From: UBA6544 sp049601975
GTDB taxonomy: Bacteria; Pseudomonadota; Alphaproteobacteria; UBA8366
DNA: 16,427 nt
Direction of reading: 5' to 3'
Assembly: GCA_049601975.1 (NCBI GenBank)
Contig: JBMYRC010000093.1
Span: 1-16,427 of the forward strand
The position numbers and the translations under genes are program-made. Under the pieces are notes generated by a model, which saw only the letters and a list, made by a program, of their open reading frames with translations, made no database searches and was not told where the DNA came from. Below, one piece after another: positions 7,958 through 13,931 of the stretch (positions are counted from its first letter, which is position 1; every line of letters starts with the position of its first letter).

Positions 7958-9028
7958 ATGAAATTCGGCGGGATGGTCGCGACGAAAATCGACGATTGGG
8001 AAATCTTCAAGGAACTGGAAGATTTGGGCTACGATAGTGCTTGGGCCCCGGACAGTCAGATGATCTGGTCGGACTGTTATGCCACGCTAGCGCTCGCCGC
8101 GTATCATACGTCCCGCATTCGTCTCGGCACAGGTGTTTCCATTGCCGGGACGCGACTGGCACCGGTGACCGCGCATTCCATCGCCTCGATCAACAAACTG
8201 GCGCCAGGGAGGACATTCCTTGGTATTGGTACCGGGCACACGGCGATGCGGATCATGGGGCAGAATCCCGTGGGACCGACGGCATTCCGTGAATATCTCC
8301 GGGTCGTACGCGGCCTTCTGGACGGAGAAGAGGTCGAGTATACCCACAACGGCGAGACGCACCCGATCCGCTTTCAAGACCGGGAATTAGATTGCCTCAA
8401 CCTCGAAGACCGGGTGCCGATCTATGTCGGCGCCAATGGGCCGAAAGCGCTTGCCGCCACCGGCGCCTACGGGGACGGACGGATCAGCGCCGGGACCGAG
8501 CCGGTCTCGGTCATGCGGAGCAATATGGAGAAGGTCAATCGCGGCGCAGAACAAGCAGGACGCGCGCTACCGGAGGTTTTCCACACCTCGGTTCTGACTT
8601 ACGCCTGCGTTCTCAAGACGGGAGAGAGTTTGGCGAGCGACCGCGTGATCGAGGAGACCGGCGCGCCCGTCGTCTCCTCGCTGCATTTCTGGTACGAGCT
8701 CATGCTCCAGCGCGGCAACGACGGGTTCATTCAAGATTCAGTCCGGGACGAGTGGGAGGACTACAAGCGTCACGTCGAAGCGATGCCGCAAGAGCGTCGC
8801 CACCAAACCCTCCACACCGGCCACTGCGCGTTCTTGCCGGAAGATGAGCGCCGCTTCATCACTCCGAACATCATCCGCGCCACACTGGGGCTCGTTGGGG
8901 AGCCAGATGAGATTAAGGAACAGATCACCAAAATGGAGGCGGCCGGGTTAAAAGAAATCCTGCTTCTGCCACCACAGGCCTGCGCGAGGGAGAACTTCCG
9001 AGAATTTGCCCAAACGGTTATGAGTTAG
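7958..9028 (+). CDS. LLM-class flavin/F420-dependent oxidoreductase
   Basis: 356-residue TIM-barrel protein of the bacterial luciferase-like monooxygenase superfamily. The N-terminal barrel strand and helix (MKFGGM, then LGYDSAWAPDS) and RIRLGTGVSIAGTRLAPVTAHSIAS-like block are typical. So are LGIGTGH (about 88-94) and VPIYVGANGPKAL, which form the cofactor pocket. The cofactor could be FMN or F420; the VGANGPKAL form resembles F420/methylenetetrahydromethanopterin reductase-like members, but sequence alone does not settle it. A GAGGA ribosome site lies about 7 nt before the ATG. It is the second gene after the aldo/keto reductase. Its last 11 bp overlap the 3' end of the convergent selenoprotein gene, so transcription of the two could interfere. 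Substrate unknown. Confidence 0.88.
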   Translation: MKFGGMVATKIDDWEIFKELEDLGYDSAWAPDSQMIWSDCYATLALAAYHTSRIRLGTGVSIAGTRLAPVTAHSIASINKLAPGRTFLGIGTGHTAMRIMGQNPVGPTAFREYLRVVRGLLDGEEVEYTHNGETHPIRFQDRELDCLNLEDRVPIYVGANGPKALAATGAYGDGRISAGTEPVSVMRSNMEKVNRGAEQAGRALPEVFHTSVLTYACVLKTGESLASDRVIEETGAPVVSSLHFWYELMLQRGNDGFIQDSVRDEWEDYKRHVEAMPQERRHQTLHTGHCAFLPEDERRFITPNIIRATLGLVGEPDEIKEQITKMEAAGLKEILLLPPQACARENFREFAQTVMS

Positions 9029-9893
9029 GAAGTTCCCGCTTCGGGCGCTTCGCCATACGGGTGCGGCGGCGTTCGCCTTCGGCGCGGAGGTCTTCTTGGT
9101 TCTCCGGGCCGACATAATTGTAGACCGCACGCCAGTTCGGGTCGCCGTTCCAATCGAAGGGCGCTCGGATGGTTGTTTGTGGACCTTGGGCGCTCTCCAA
9201 CAATTCCACGGCTTGACGCGCGATGGCTGCTTGCATTTCCCGGTCGTAGGGGATGCCACAAGGATTGCCGAGCGGGAAGTCGACGAATAGGAAGCGGGGG
9301 ACGGCGCAATGCTCAATGATGTCGCGGCCGGAGCCGATCACCACGGTCGGGATGCCGTTCTCTTCAAGATGTCTGGCTGTCAGACCCACGGTCTGATGGC
9401 AGACGGGTCACAACGGGACGAGGAGGGCGGCGTCTGCGCCGTCCGCGATCAGGCGGCGGAGAATTTCCGGGGCGTCGTTCTCAATCGTCATCCGGTGGCT
9501 GTAATCGGTCGGCACGCTGTGAAAATGCTCGGTCAGGCCGCCGATCACACCGTCTTCGCCGAGCTTGGTCAGCGCATTGATCGGCAGATAGCTTTCCCGA
9601 TCCCGCGTGTGCGTCGATTCCTTGTCCCAGGCGAGATTTTGGTTGTAGAGCCTTTCAGGTGCCTCCGCGATTGCCTGCGACCATGTCTCTTTCTTCGGCG
9701 GATTATCATCGCTCCAATCGCCCGGTGGATAGGACGTCGAGATAAGGGCGATCTTCGCTTGGTCCAGCGGGCGTTTGAGACGCGTGAAAGGCGCTGTCTC
9801 ATTGTGAGCCCAGCGATAGTCCGGTGAATAACCGAGCGCACGGTAATACAACCGCGTGCGCTCCATATAGGCGATGGGAGATGTGTCGTTCAT
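9018..9893 (-). CDS. GrdB/PrdB-like (glycine/betaine/sarcosine/D-proline reductase selenoprotein B family) predicted selenoprotein with in-frame UGA
   Basis: Predicted 291-residue redox protein read through one in-frame TGA at 9408-9410 as selenocysteine 162. The upstream part (residues 1-161, ending DAALLVPL) and downstream part (from PVCHQTVGLTARHLEENG) are in the same frame, and both halves read as one family domain. The TGA forms a U-P-V-C motif (Sec162, Cys165), where relatives carry Sec or Cys as the redox centre. FPLGNPCGIP (about 206-215) is a further conserved stretch. The length is close to PrdB, the Sec subunit of clostridial D-proline reductase (about 26 kDa), but no other reductase subunit is nearby, so the substrate is unknown. 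A hairpin right after the TGA resembles a bacterial SECIS. The ATG at 9893 lies 32 bp after the MBL gene and has a weak ribosome site. The alternative is a pseudogene with a nonsense mutation, which I consider unlikely because the TGA sits exactly at the family's active-site position. Confidence 0.85.
9371..9404 (-). promoter_or_regulatory. Predicted bacterial SECIS element
   Basis: In the mRNA sense, the UGA (9410-9408) is followed by 11 nt and then a perfect 7-bp stem: UCAGACC (9396-9390), loop GUG (9389-9387), GGUCUGA (9386-9380). A second helix GUCUG (9404-9400) with CAGAC (9375-9371) encloses it, separated by small internal loops (3 and 4 nt). The loop begins with G, as expected for SelB recognition. 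As I recall, the upper stem in E. coli fdhF also starts about 11 nt after the UGA. The hairpin lies inside the coding frame, which is normal for bacterial SECIS elements. Confidence 0.75.
9408..9410 (-). other. In-frame UGA read as selenocysteine (Sec162)
   Basis: TCA on the plus strand is TGA on the minus strand. It is the only stop in the frame between 9893 and the TAA at 9018-9020, and it falls in VPL-U-PVCHQ. A gene caller without Sec support would end the protein here or restart it at the GTG at 9389. Confidence 0.82.
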
Positions 9894-9925
9894 ACCACTA
9901 AAATAGAGTCAAATTCCGGTGCCGC

Positions 9926-10810
9926 CTAGCGCATCGGTGCTTCACGGGGGTCGCCGACTGGGATGGTCATCAAATCCTCGCCGAAGAAAATGTTACCGTC
10001 ATAAATCTCGGCCATCTCCTTGATCAGTCGCTCGCGCACGCCGGGGACGTCCATTTGTTCTAGGACGTGGGAGACGACAAGGTTTTTCACGTTAGCCCGC
10101 TTGCCCAGCTCCGCCAGTTCCAAATGTCCCATGCAGCCTTCCGTATAGGCCTTCGATGGTTCCGTGCCGGAGATGTACTGACACATATGGACCAGCACAT
10201 CGACATCCTCGGCAAGCTTGTTCATGCCTTCGCACGGGCCGGTATCGCCGGAATAGGCGAAGGAGCCCTCTGGCGTGTCGAGGCGGTAACCGTAACAAAC
10301 GAGATAGGGCTGCACGTGGATCACGCTGCGCACGGTCAAGGTCCATCCGTCGCCGTGGATGGTATCGTTTGAGCGAAGCTCGGTGACGTCCGGTTTCGGT
10401 TTCGGGCGCGGGGTCACACCGCCACGCCATTCAAAGGTGTCGATGGAAAGTTGGTGATTGCAGCGCGCCTCCAGGTCCGGGCCGAAGACGCCGTCCTCGC
10501 CAATATACAGCTCAGTCATGCGAGCGGTGTGGGGCGGGCCGTAGACCTTGAGCTCCGGCAGCCTTCCATCCGATTGGTCCCAGCGGGTCATTAGCAACCG
10601 GGCATAATCGAGGCAGTGATCGTAATGGAGGTGGCTGAAGAAGACATGAGAGACATCGACCGCGTTGACGCCTGCTTCCATCATCCGGTGATATGTTCCG
10701 GGGCCTTGGTCGAACAGGAGGGTGTCGCTACCGATCTCGACCATATAGCCGGAGCTCATGCGTTTGAGCGAGGGTGTTGGGGTGCCAGTGCCGAGCAGGG
10801 TAATTTTCAT
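9926..10810 (-). CDS. Metallo-beta-lactamase-fold hydrolase (RNase Z/arylsulfatase-like)
   Basis: 294-residue MBL-fold metal hydrolase. The dinuclear metal motif HLHYDH gives His60, His62, Asp64 and His65. Further probable ligands are His165 (SVIHV), Asp189 (YSGDTGPC), His229 (CMGHLELAELG) and His248 (VVSHVLEQ), the order seen in RNase Z and AtsA-like enzymes. The N-terminus MKITLLGTGTPTPS is also typical of that branch. No signal peptide is evident, so it is likely cytosolic. A GAGGAG ribosome site lies 8 nt before the ATG. The selenoprotein gene begins 32 bp downstream on the same strand, so the two are probably an operon and may act on one substrate. Whether it cleaves RNA is doubtful: the RNase Z exosite arm is not obvious and the gene sits in a metabolic context, so a small-molecule ester or lactone hydrolase is equally possible. 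Confidence 0.87.
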   Translation of the reverse strand: MKITLLGTGTPTPSLKRMSSGYMVEIGSDTLLFDQGPGTYHRMMEAGVNAVDVSHVFFSHLHYDHCLDYARLLMTRWDQSDGRLPELKVYGPPHTARMTELYIGEDGVFGPDLEARCNHQLSIDTFEWRGGVTPRPKPKPDVTELRSNDTIHGDGWTLTVRSVIHVQPYLVCYGYRLDTPEGSFAYSGDTGPCEGMNKLAEDVDVLVHMCQYISGTEPSKAYTEGCMGHLELAELGKRANVKNLVVSHVLEQMDVPGVRERLIKEMAEIYDGNIFFGEDLMTIPVGDPREAPMR

Positions 10811-10839
10811 GATTGTCTCCTCAACGAGCTAACGTCGCA

Positions 10840-10867
10840 TTGCCGAATCATCGAATTAGACCATAAT
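10840..10867 (+). promoter_or_regulatory. Candidate promoter of the ComA-like/GST pair
   Basis: TTGCCG (10840-10845), a 16-bp spacer and CATAAT (10862-10867) resemble a sigma-70-type promoter, 29 bp before the ATG at 10897. It lies in the 86-bp region between the divergent MBL-fold and ComA-like genes. The match is partial and unsupported by other data. Confidence 0.35.
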
Positions 10868-10896
10868 CCCCCATAGACTAACCTGGAGAGAACCCG

Positions 10897-11706
10897 ATGG
10901 CGAAATTCCCGTTCGAAATGGTCCCACTGCCCGAGGCGCGCAGCACGAAGAAGCCGCGCAAAACCGGCATTACCATGATGGTAGATTTTGGTACTCCTTT
11001 GGGGAAGCTTGAGGATTTACTGGGACTGATCGGCCCGCATGTGGACTTGATAAAGATAGCGGTGGGTTCGGCGCGCCTCTACCGGGGAACATATCTTGGG
11101 CAGAAACTGCGGCTCTGCGAAGGCTATGACGTCAAACCCTTTATTGGCGGACAGTTCCTCGAATATGTCGTGGCCACCCAGGGTTTCGAGGCAGCACCAG
11201 CTTTCTACCAGGAAGCTAAACGCATGGGGTTCGAAGCGGTCGAGGTCTCCGACAATTGCGTGCCGCTTTCGGCGAACCAGCGAAAGACCTTGATCAGCCA
11301 AGGTGTTGACGCCGGCTTGGAAATCCACGGTGAAATTGGCTCGAAGGATATCAAGCAAACGGCGGAGACATTACTCGGTCAGGCGCATGACAGTCTCGAC
11401 GCTGGCGCCGATGTCGTGCTGGTGGAAGCGGCGGAAATGATTATCGACGGCGAAGTGCAGGAACACCTTATTGCCGCACTGGAAGCCGAGTTCCCGGCGG
11501 AGAAGGTGATCTACGAGTTACCGGGACCTTGGATCAAAGGGGTGACCCTATCCGACGTCTATCAGATGAAGAAATTCTTGATCGAGCGATTTGGCCCTGA
11601 TGCCAATATCGCCAATGTCATGCCCGACGACGTATTCGAGACTGAAGCATTGCGGTGCGGATTGTCAGTGATCGGCCCGAAGGAATTCGCTTTCGAGGCG
11701 GTTTAG
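10897..11706 (+). CDS. ComA/phosphosulfolactate synthase-like protein
   Basis: 269-residue protein of the phosphosulfolactate synthase family (ComA, TIM barrel; plant Hsa32 is a distant relative). ComA adds sulfite to phosphoenolpyruvate in coenzyme M biosynthesis. Matching landmarks are LEDLLGLIGPHVDLIKIAVG (about 38-57), KPFIGGQFLEY, RMGFEAVEVSDN (about 109-120), IHGEIGSKD and DAGADVVLVEAAE. Several canonical positions differ: VDFGTPLG stands where archaeal ComA has a DKG-type motif, and GSAR where it has GWGT. No comB, comC, comD or comE homologue is in the window, so coenzyme M synthesis is not implied and the reaction is uncertain. Sulfite or phosphoenolpyruvate-like substrates remain possible. 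A GGAG ribosome site precedes the ATG. The GST gene starts 4 bp after the stop, implying coupling. Confidence 0.82.
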   Translation: MAKFPFEMVPLPEARSTKKPRKTGITMMVDFGTPLGKLEDLLGLIGPHVDLIKIAVGSARLYRGTYLGQKLRLCEGYDVKPFIGGQFLEYVVATQGFEAAPAFYQEAKRMGFEAVEVSDNCVPLSANQRKTLISQGVDAGLEIHGEIGSKDIKQTAETLLGQAHDSLDAGADVVLVEAAEMIIDGEVQEHLIAALEAEFPAEKVIYELPGPWIKGVTLSDVYQMKKFLIERFGPDANIANVMPDDVFETEALRCGLSVIGPKEFAFEAV

Positions 11707-11710
11707 AGCG

Positions 11711-12730
11711 ATGGCCGAAGTTTGCCGCGTCGTCGGTTCCGCTGGGTCGCCCTATTCGATGAAGATGCGGGCGATTTTTCGGTATCGGCGAATTCCACAT
11801 ATCTGGGAACACCGTAGCGGTCGCGTCAAAGATGAGACCGCCGACGTTCGACCGCTATTGATTCCTATGGTGAAGTTTCCGGATGGGGGTGATTGGTGGG
11901 TCGATTCGACGCCGATCGCATATGAATTGGAAGAACAGTATTCCGAACGTTCGATTTTACCGCCGGACCCCGTTCATCGCTTTCTCGCAGAACTGATCGA
12001 GGACATGGCCGACGAATGGCTTACCAAGGTGATGTTTCATTATCGTTGGTACTATGAGCCGGACCAAGCGTTTGCGGCCTGGTGGATCGCCTCGGACGGA
12101 CTGTCAGCGGACAGCGTGCCGCGCGCCGAACGAGAAGCATTTGCGCACGAGTTCGGGCAGCGGCAGATCGAACGGATGGGCCTAGTCGGTTGCACGGAAG
12201 AGAACAAACCGGTGATCGAAGAAACTTACCGCCGAATTTTGGAGGCACTTGAGACACGGTGCGGGTTGGAGGGCTATTTGTTTGGCACACGTCCCGCGCT
12301 CGCGGATTTTGGATTGTTCGGTCAGTTAAAGACACTCGGTGACGACCCAACACCGCGCGCCGAGATGTCCCGAATCGCGCCGACCGTTCTGCATTGGATT
12401 CGACAAACGGATGACCTTTCGGGGAATGACGGCGAATGGTTCTCCACTAACACAGTGCTACCGGAAGCGGTGACCGAATTGTTGCAGGTCTGCGGCGAGG
12501 CTTATCTACCGTTTCTAGCAGCTAATATGCGTGCCCTAGAGGTCGGCGGAGAAGAGGTAACGCTTTCGATATTCGGTAAACCTTATGCCCAAACGCCGTT
12601 TAGATATCAGGGAAAATGCTATTCCCGACTTCGTAGTCTCTATGGTCGTTTGGAAGGTGGAGAAAAACAACGTGCTGATTCGCTCCTAGAGCCGACCGGG
12701 TGCATACAATGGCTCGATAACAAAGCGTAG
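11711..12730 (+). CDS. Long glutathione S-transferase family protein
   Basis: 339-residue GST-fold protein, longer than the usual 200-230. The N-terminal thioredoxin-like domain shows GSPYSMKMRAIF (about 12-23), where the active-site Ser/Tyr lies, then IPMVKFPDG with the cis-Pro (Pro52), and DSTPIAYELE (65-74), the glutathione gamma-glutamyl-binding Ser/Thr turn. The helical C-terminal domain carries the conserved LADFGLFGQL turn near 215-225. The last 80 or so residues (FRYQGKCYSRLRSLY) form an extension I have seen in a proteobacterial GST subgroup, with no assigned function. The catalytic residue is not certain and a glutathione-dependent lyase or isomerase is as plausible as a transferase. 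It sits 4 bp after the ComA-like gene, so the pair is probably translated together. Its stop is 1 bp from the convergent cbtA stop. Confidence 0.85.
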   Translation: MAEVCRVVGSAGSPYSMKMRAIFRYRRIPHIWEHRSGRVKDETADVRPLLIPMVKFPDGGDWWVDSTPIAYELEEQYSERSILPPDPVHRFLAELIEDMADEWLTKVMFHYRWYYEPDQAFAAWWIASDGLSADSVPRAEREAFAHEFGQRQIERMGLVGCTEENKPVIEETYRRILEALETRCGLEGYLFGTRPALADFGLFGQLKTLGDDPTPRAEMSRIAPTVLHWIRQTDDLSGNDGEWFSTNTVLPEAVTELLQVCGEAYLPFLAANMRALEVGGEEVTLSIFGKPYAQTPFRYQGKCYSRLRSLYGRLEGGEKQRADSLLEPTGCIQWLDNKA

Positions 12731-12731
12731 T

Positions 12732-13451
12732 TTAAGCGGCTTCTGTAGTGCTTGTGTGCCGATTGAATGCGAATGCCGACACACCACCGAGCAACAGCCA
12801 GAACAAGAGATTTGTGATCAGCGATGCACTGACGAAAGAGGCCGCTAGTTCTGCGGGAAGCGCACCGGGTCCATCAAAATGCGGGTGCGGTGCGCCGATC
12901 AGATGCGGTAACGCGATAAGCGCGATGCCGACAGCTTTCCAGATGCCTTGTTTTACGAGGAAGATCAAAGCCAATCCGCCGGCAGTAGCGGCAACAGCGG
13001 CCATCCACCATATCTGCCGGTCATTGACCGGTGCCGACCGCATACCCGGCAACTCCGGCGGCAACCCGAAGGCGGGTGCCAACTGGAAAATCGTGTAGCC
13101 AAGCAGGCCCCAGAGGAGGCCTTTGCGCCAATCCACTTGGCCGTAGAGTGCAAATGCCGCACAGAGCAACAACGCGAACCCAATACCTATCAGGACATTT
13201 GCAAGCAGGGTAAATGCTATACGTTCAACGCCATCCGCAGGCGCCCACGTATCGTCTCCCTCATCTCCATGCGAATGAGTATTTACAGCCGGAGCGCCGT
13301 GAGAATGGCCGGAATCCGCATTTCCCGATGTCGATTCAAATGCTTCGGCCTGCCAAATAAGCGGCATGACCTTGAAAGCTTGTAAGCCTGTGAAAGCTAT
13401 GCCTGCAACAACGCCACTGATAGCTGCAGCAATCATGATGCGACTGAACAT
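12732..13451 (-). CDS. cbtA: Cobalt transporter subunit CbtA
   Basis: 239-residue integral membrane protein of the CbtA family, thought to import cobalt for cobalamin with CbtB. Hydrophobic segments lie at about 6-28, 80-103, 110-126, 148-168, 170-188 and 206-230. The N-terminal half holds a His/Asp/Glu-rich metal-binding loop: His49, His51, His59 and His61 in GHSHG...THSHG followed by DEGDD (63-67). PHLIGAPHPH near 181-190 is a second histidine cluster typical of the family. It follows cbtB by 9 bp, the standard cbtB-cbtA order. No ribosome site is evident before its ATG, so translational coupling to cbtB is likely. Confidence 0.9.
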   Translation of the reverse strand: MFSRIMIAAAISGVVAGIAFTGLQAFKVMPLIWQAEAFESTSGNADSGHSHGAPAVNTHSHGDEGDDTWAPADGVERIAFTLLANVLIGIGFALLLCAAFALYGQVDWRKGLLWGLLGYTIFQLAPAFGLPPELPGMRSAPVNDRQIWWMAAVAATAGGLALIFLVKQGIWKAVGIALIALPHLIGAPHPHFDGPGALPAELAASFVSASLITNLLFWLLLGGVSAFAFNRHTSTTEAA

Positions 13452-13460
13452 ATTAACGAA

Positions 13461-13643
13461 TCAGTGGCAGGGGAAAGCGACGGCGTGCCGTGAATCATGG
13501 GCGGCGTTATGGAGGACGTTCGGCTGTGCGAGACCGGCCACAAACAATATGAACAATCCTAGCGTTATCGCGGCGATTGGCGCGATAACGCGAGATTTTT
13601 CTCTGCTGACAGAGACGGTCTGAGTGGCGTTCATTTCGCGCAT
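13461..13643 (-). CDS. cbtB: Cobalt transporter subunit CbtB
   Basis: 60-residue single-pass membrane protein. One hydrophobic helix spans about 18-40 (VIAPIAAITLGLFILFVAG), followed by the family signature HNAAHDSRHAVAFPCH at 45-60, rich in His and Cys for metal binding. A GAGGGG ribosome site lies about 10 nt before the ATG at 13643. Met4 is too far from it. CbtB genes are often under a cobalamin riboswitch, but I found no B12-box or GCCACTG in the correct place upstream. Expression may instead depend on another regulator. Confidence 0.9.
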   Translation of the reverse strand: MREMNATQTVSVSREKSRVIAPIAAITLGLFILFVAGLAQPNVLHNAAHDSRHAVAFPCH

Positions 13644-13679
13644 TTAATTTTTCCCCTCGATATTGTCGGCATAGTGTTG

Positions 13680-13691
13680 CCGGATATCCGG
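13680..13691. promoter_or_regulatory. Perfect 12-bp palindrome before cbtB
   Basis: CCGGATATCCGG ends 36 bp upstream of the cbtB start, between the gene and any promoter further upstream. It is self-complementary without mismatch. It could be an operator for a metal- or cobalamin-responsive repressor, or an mRNA hairpin. The only evidence is the symmetry and its position. Confidence 0.3.
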
Positions 13692-13730
13692 ACCTGGAAC
13701 AAGACAGAAATTGATTAGCCCAAAGTTACA

Positions 13731-13746
13731 TCAGCTATCACGCTGA
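13731..13746. promoter_or_regulatory. Dyad TCAGC-N6-GCTGA upstream of cbtB, overlapping a weak promoter candidate
   Basis: TCAGC (13731-13735) and GCTGA (13742-13746) form 5-bp arms about a TATCAC centre. On the minus strand a TTGATC box lies just before it and a TGTAAC-like hexamer 16 bp later, so the dyad would sit in the spacer of a weak cbtB promoter. Low confidence because each hexamer is only a partial match. Confidence 0.25.
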
Positions 13747-13905
13747 GATCAAACTGATCCCGAATTTTCCAACTTCCCCCGAACCGGGGTCAACTGTTGT
13801 TCCGAATAGAGGATGATTTGAGATACAGATTTCGAATTTTCGGAAAGGGGGAGAAGGAACGAGAATTCTTCGATCCAAGCACCGCGAATATTTTGAAACG
13901 AAATA

Positions 13906-13922
13906 GGATCATACTATGATCC
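13906..13922 (-). terminator. Possible terminator of the dehydratase gene
   Basis: GGATCATA (13906-13913) and TATGATCC (13915-13922) form a perfect 8-bp inverted repeat about one base, realistically a 6-bp stem with a 5-nt loop. On the minus strand it starts about 10 nt after the TAA at 13932 and is followed by TATTTCGTTT, a T-rich tract. The stem is short and AT-rich, so termination would be weak. Confidence 0.45.
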
Positions 13923-13931
13923 GTCGCTACA

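Larger units (their letters stand above)
13644..13931. other. 288-bp intergenic region upstream of cbtB, downstream of the dehydratase
   Basis: No gene was found on either strand. The region holds the terminator-like hairpin near the dehydratase stop, a CCCCG/CGGGG hairpin at 13777-13789, a TCAGC/GCTGA dyad at 13731-13746, and a CCGGATATCCGG palindrome at 13680-13691. No cobalamin riboswitch core (AACTGT/GCCACTG) is recognisable in the minus-strand sense, although this position would be usual for one. Confidence 0.6.

Noticed and set aside
9018..9389. Separate short gene starting at GTG 9389
   Set aside because: It begins in the middle of a conserved domain, in frame with the upstream part, and has no ribosome site. 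Readthrough of the TGA explains it better.
9309..9827. 172-codon plus-strand ORF opposite the selenoprotein gene
   Set aside because: Its translation has no recognisable family, while the minus strand reads as a coherent domain on both sides of the TGA. It is an antisense shadow.
13461..13476. TGCCACTGA on the minus strand, resembling the B12 box GCCACTG
   Set aside because: It encodes the conserved Cys-His-stop end of CbtB (FPCH), lies downstream of the gene it should control, and has no riboswitch core around it.
13777..13789. CCCCG/CGGGG hairpin as an intrinsic terminator
   Set aside because: There is no T-tract on either strand, and it lies about 140 bp from the dehydratase stop. It may be an mRNA fold only.
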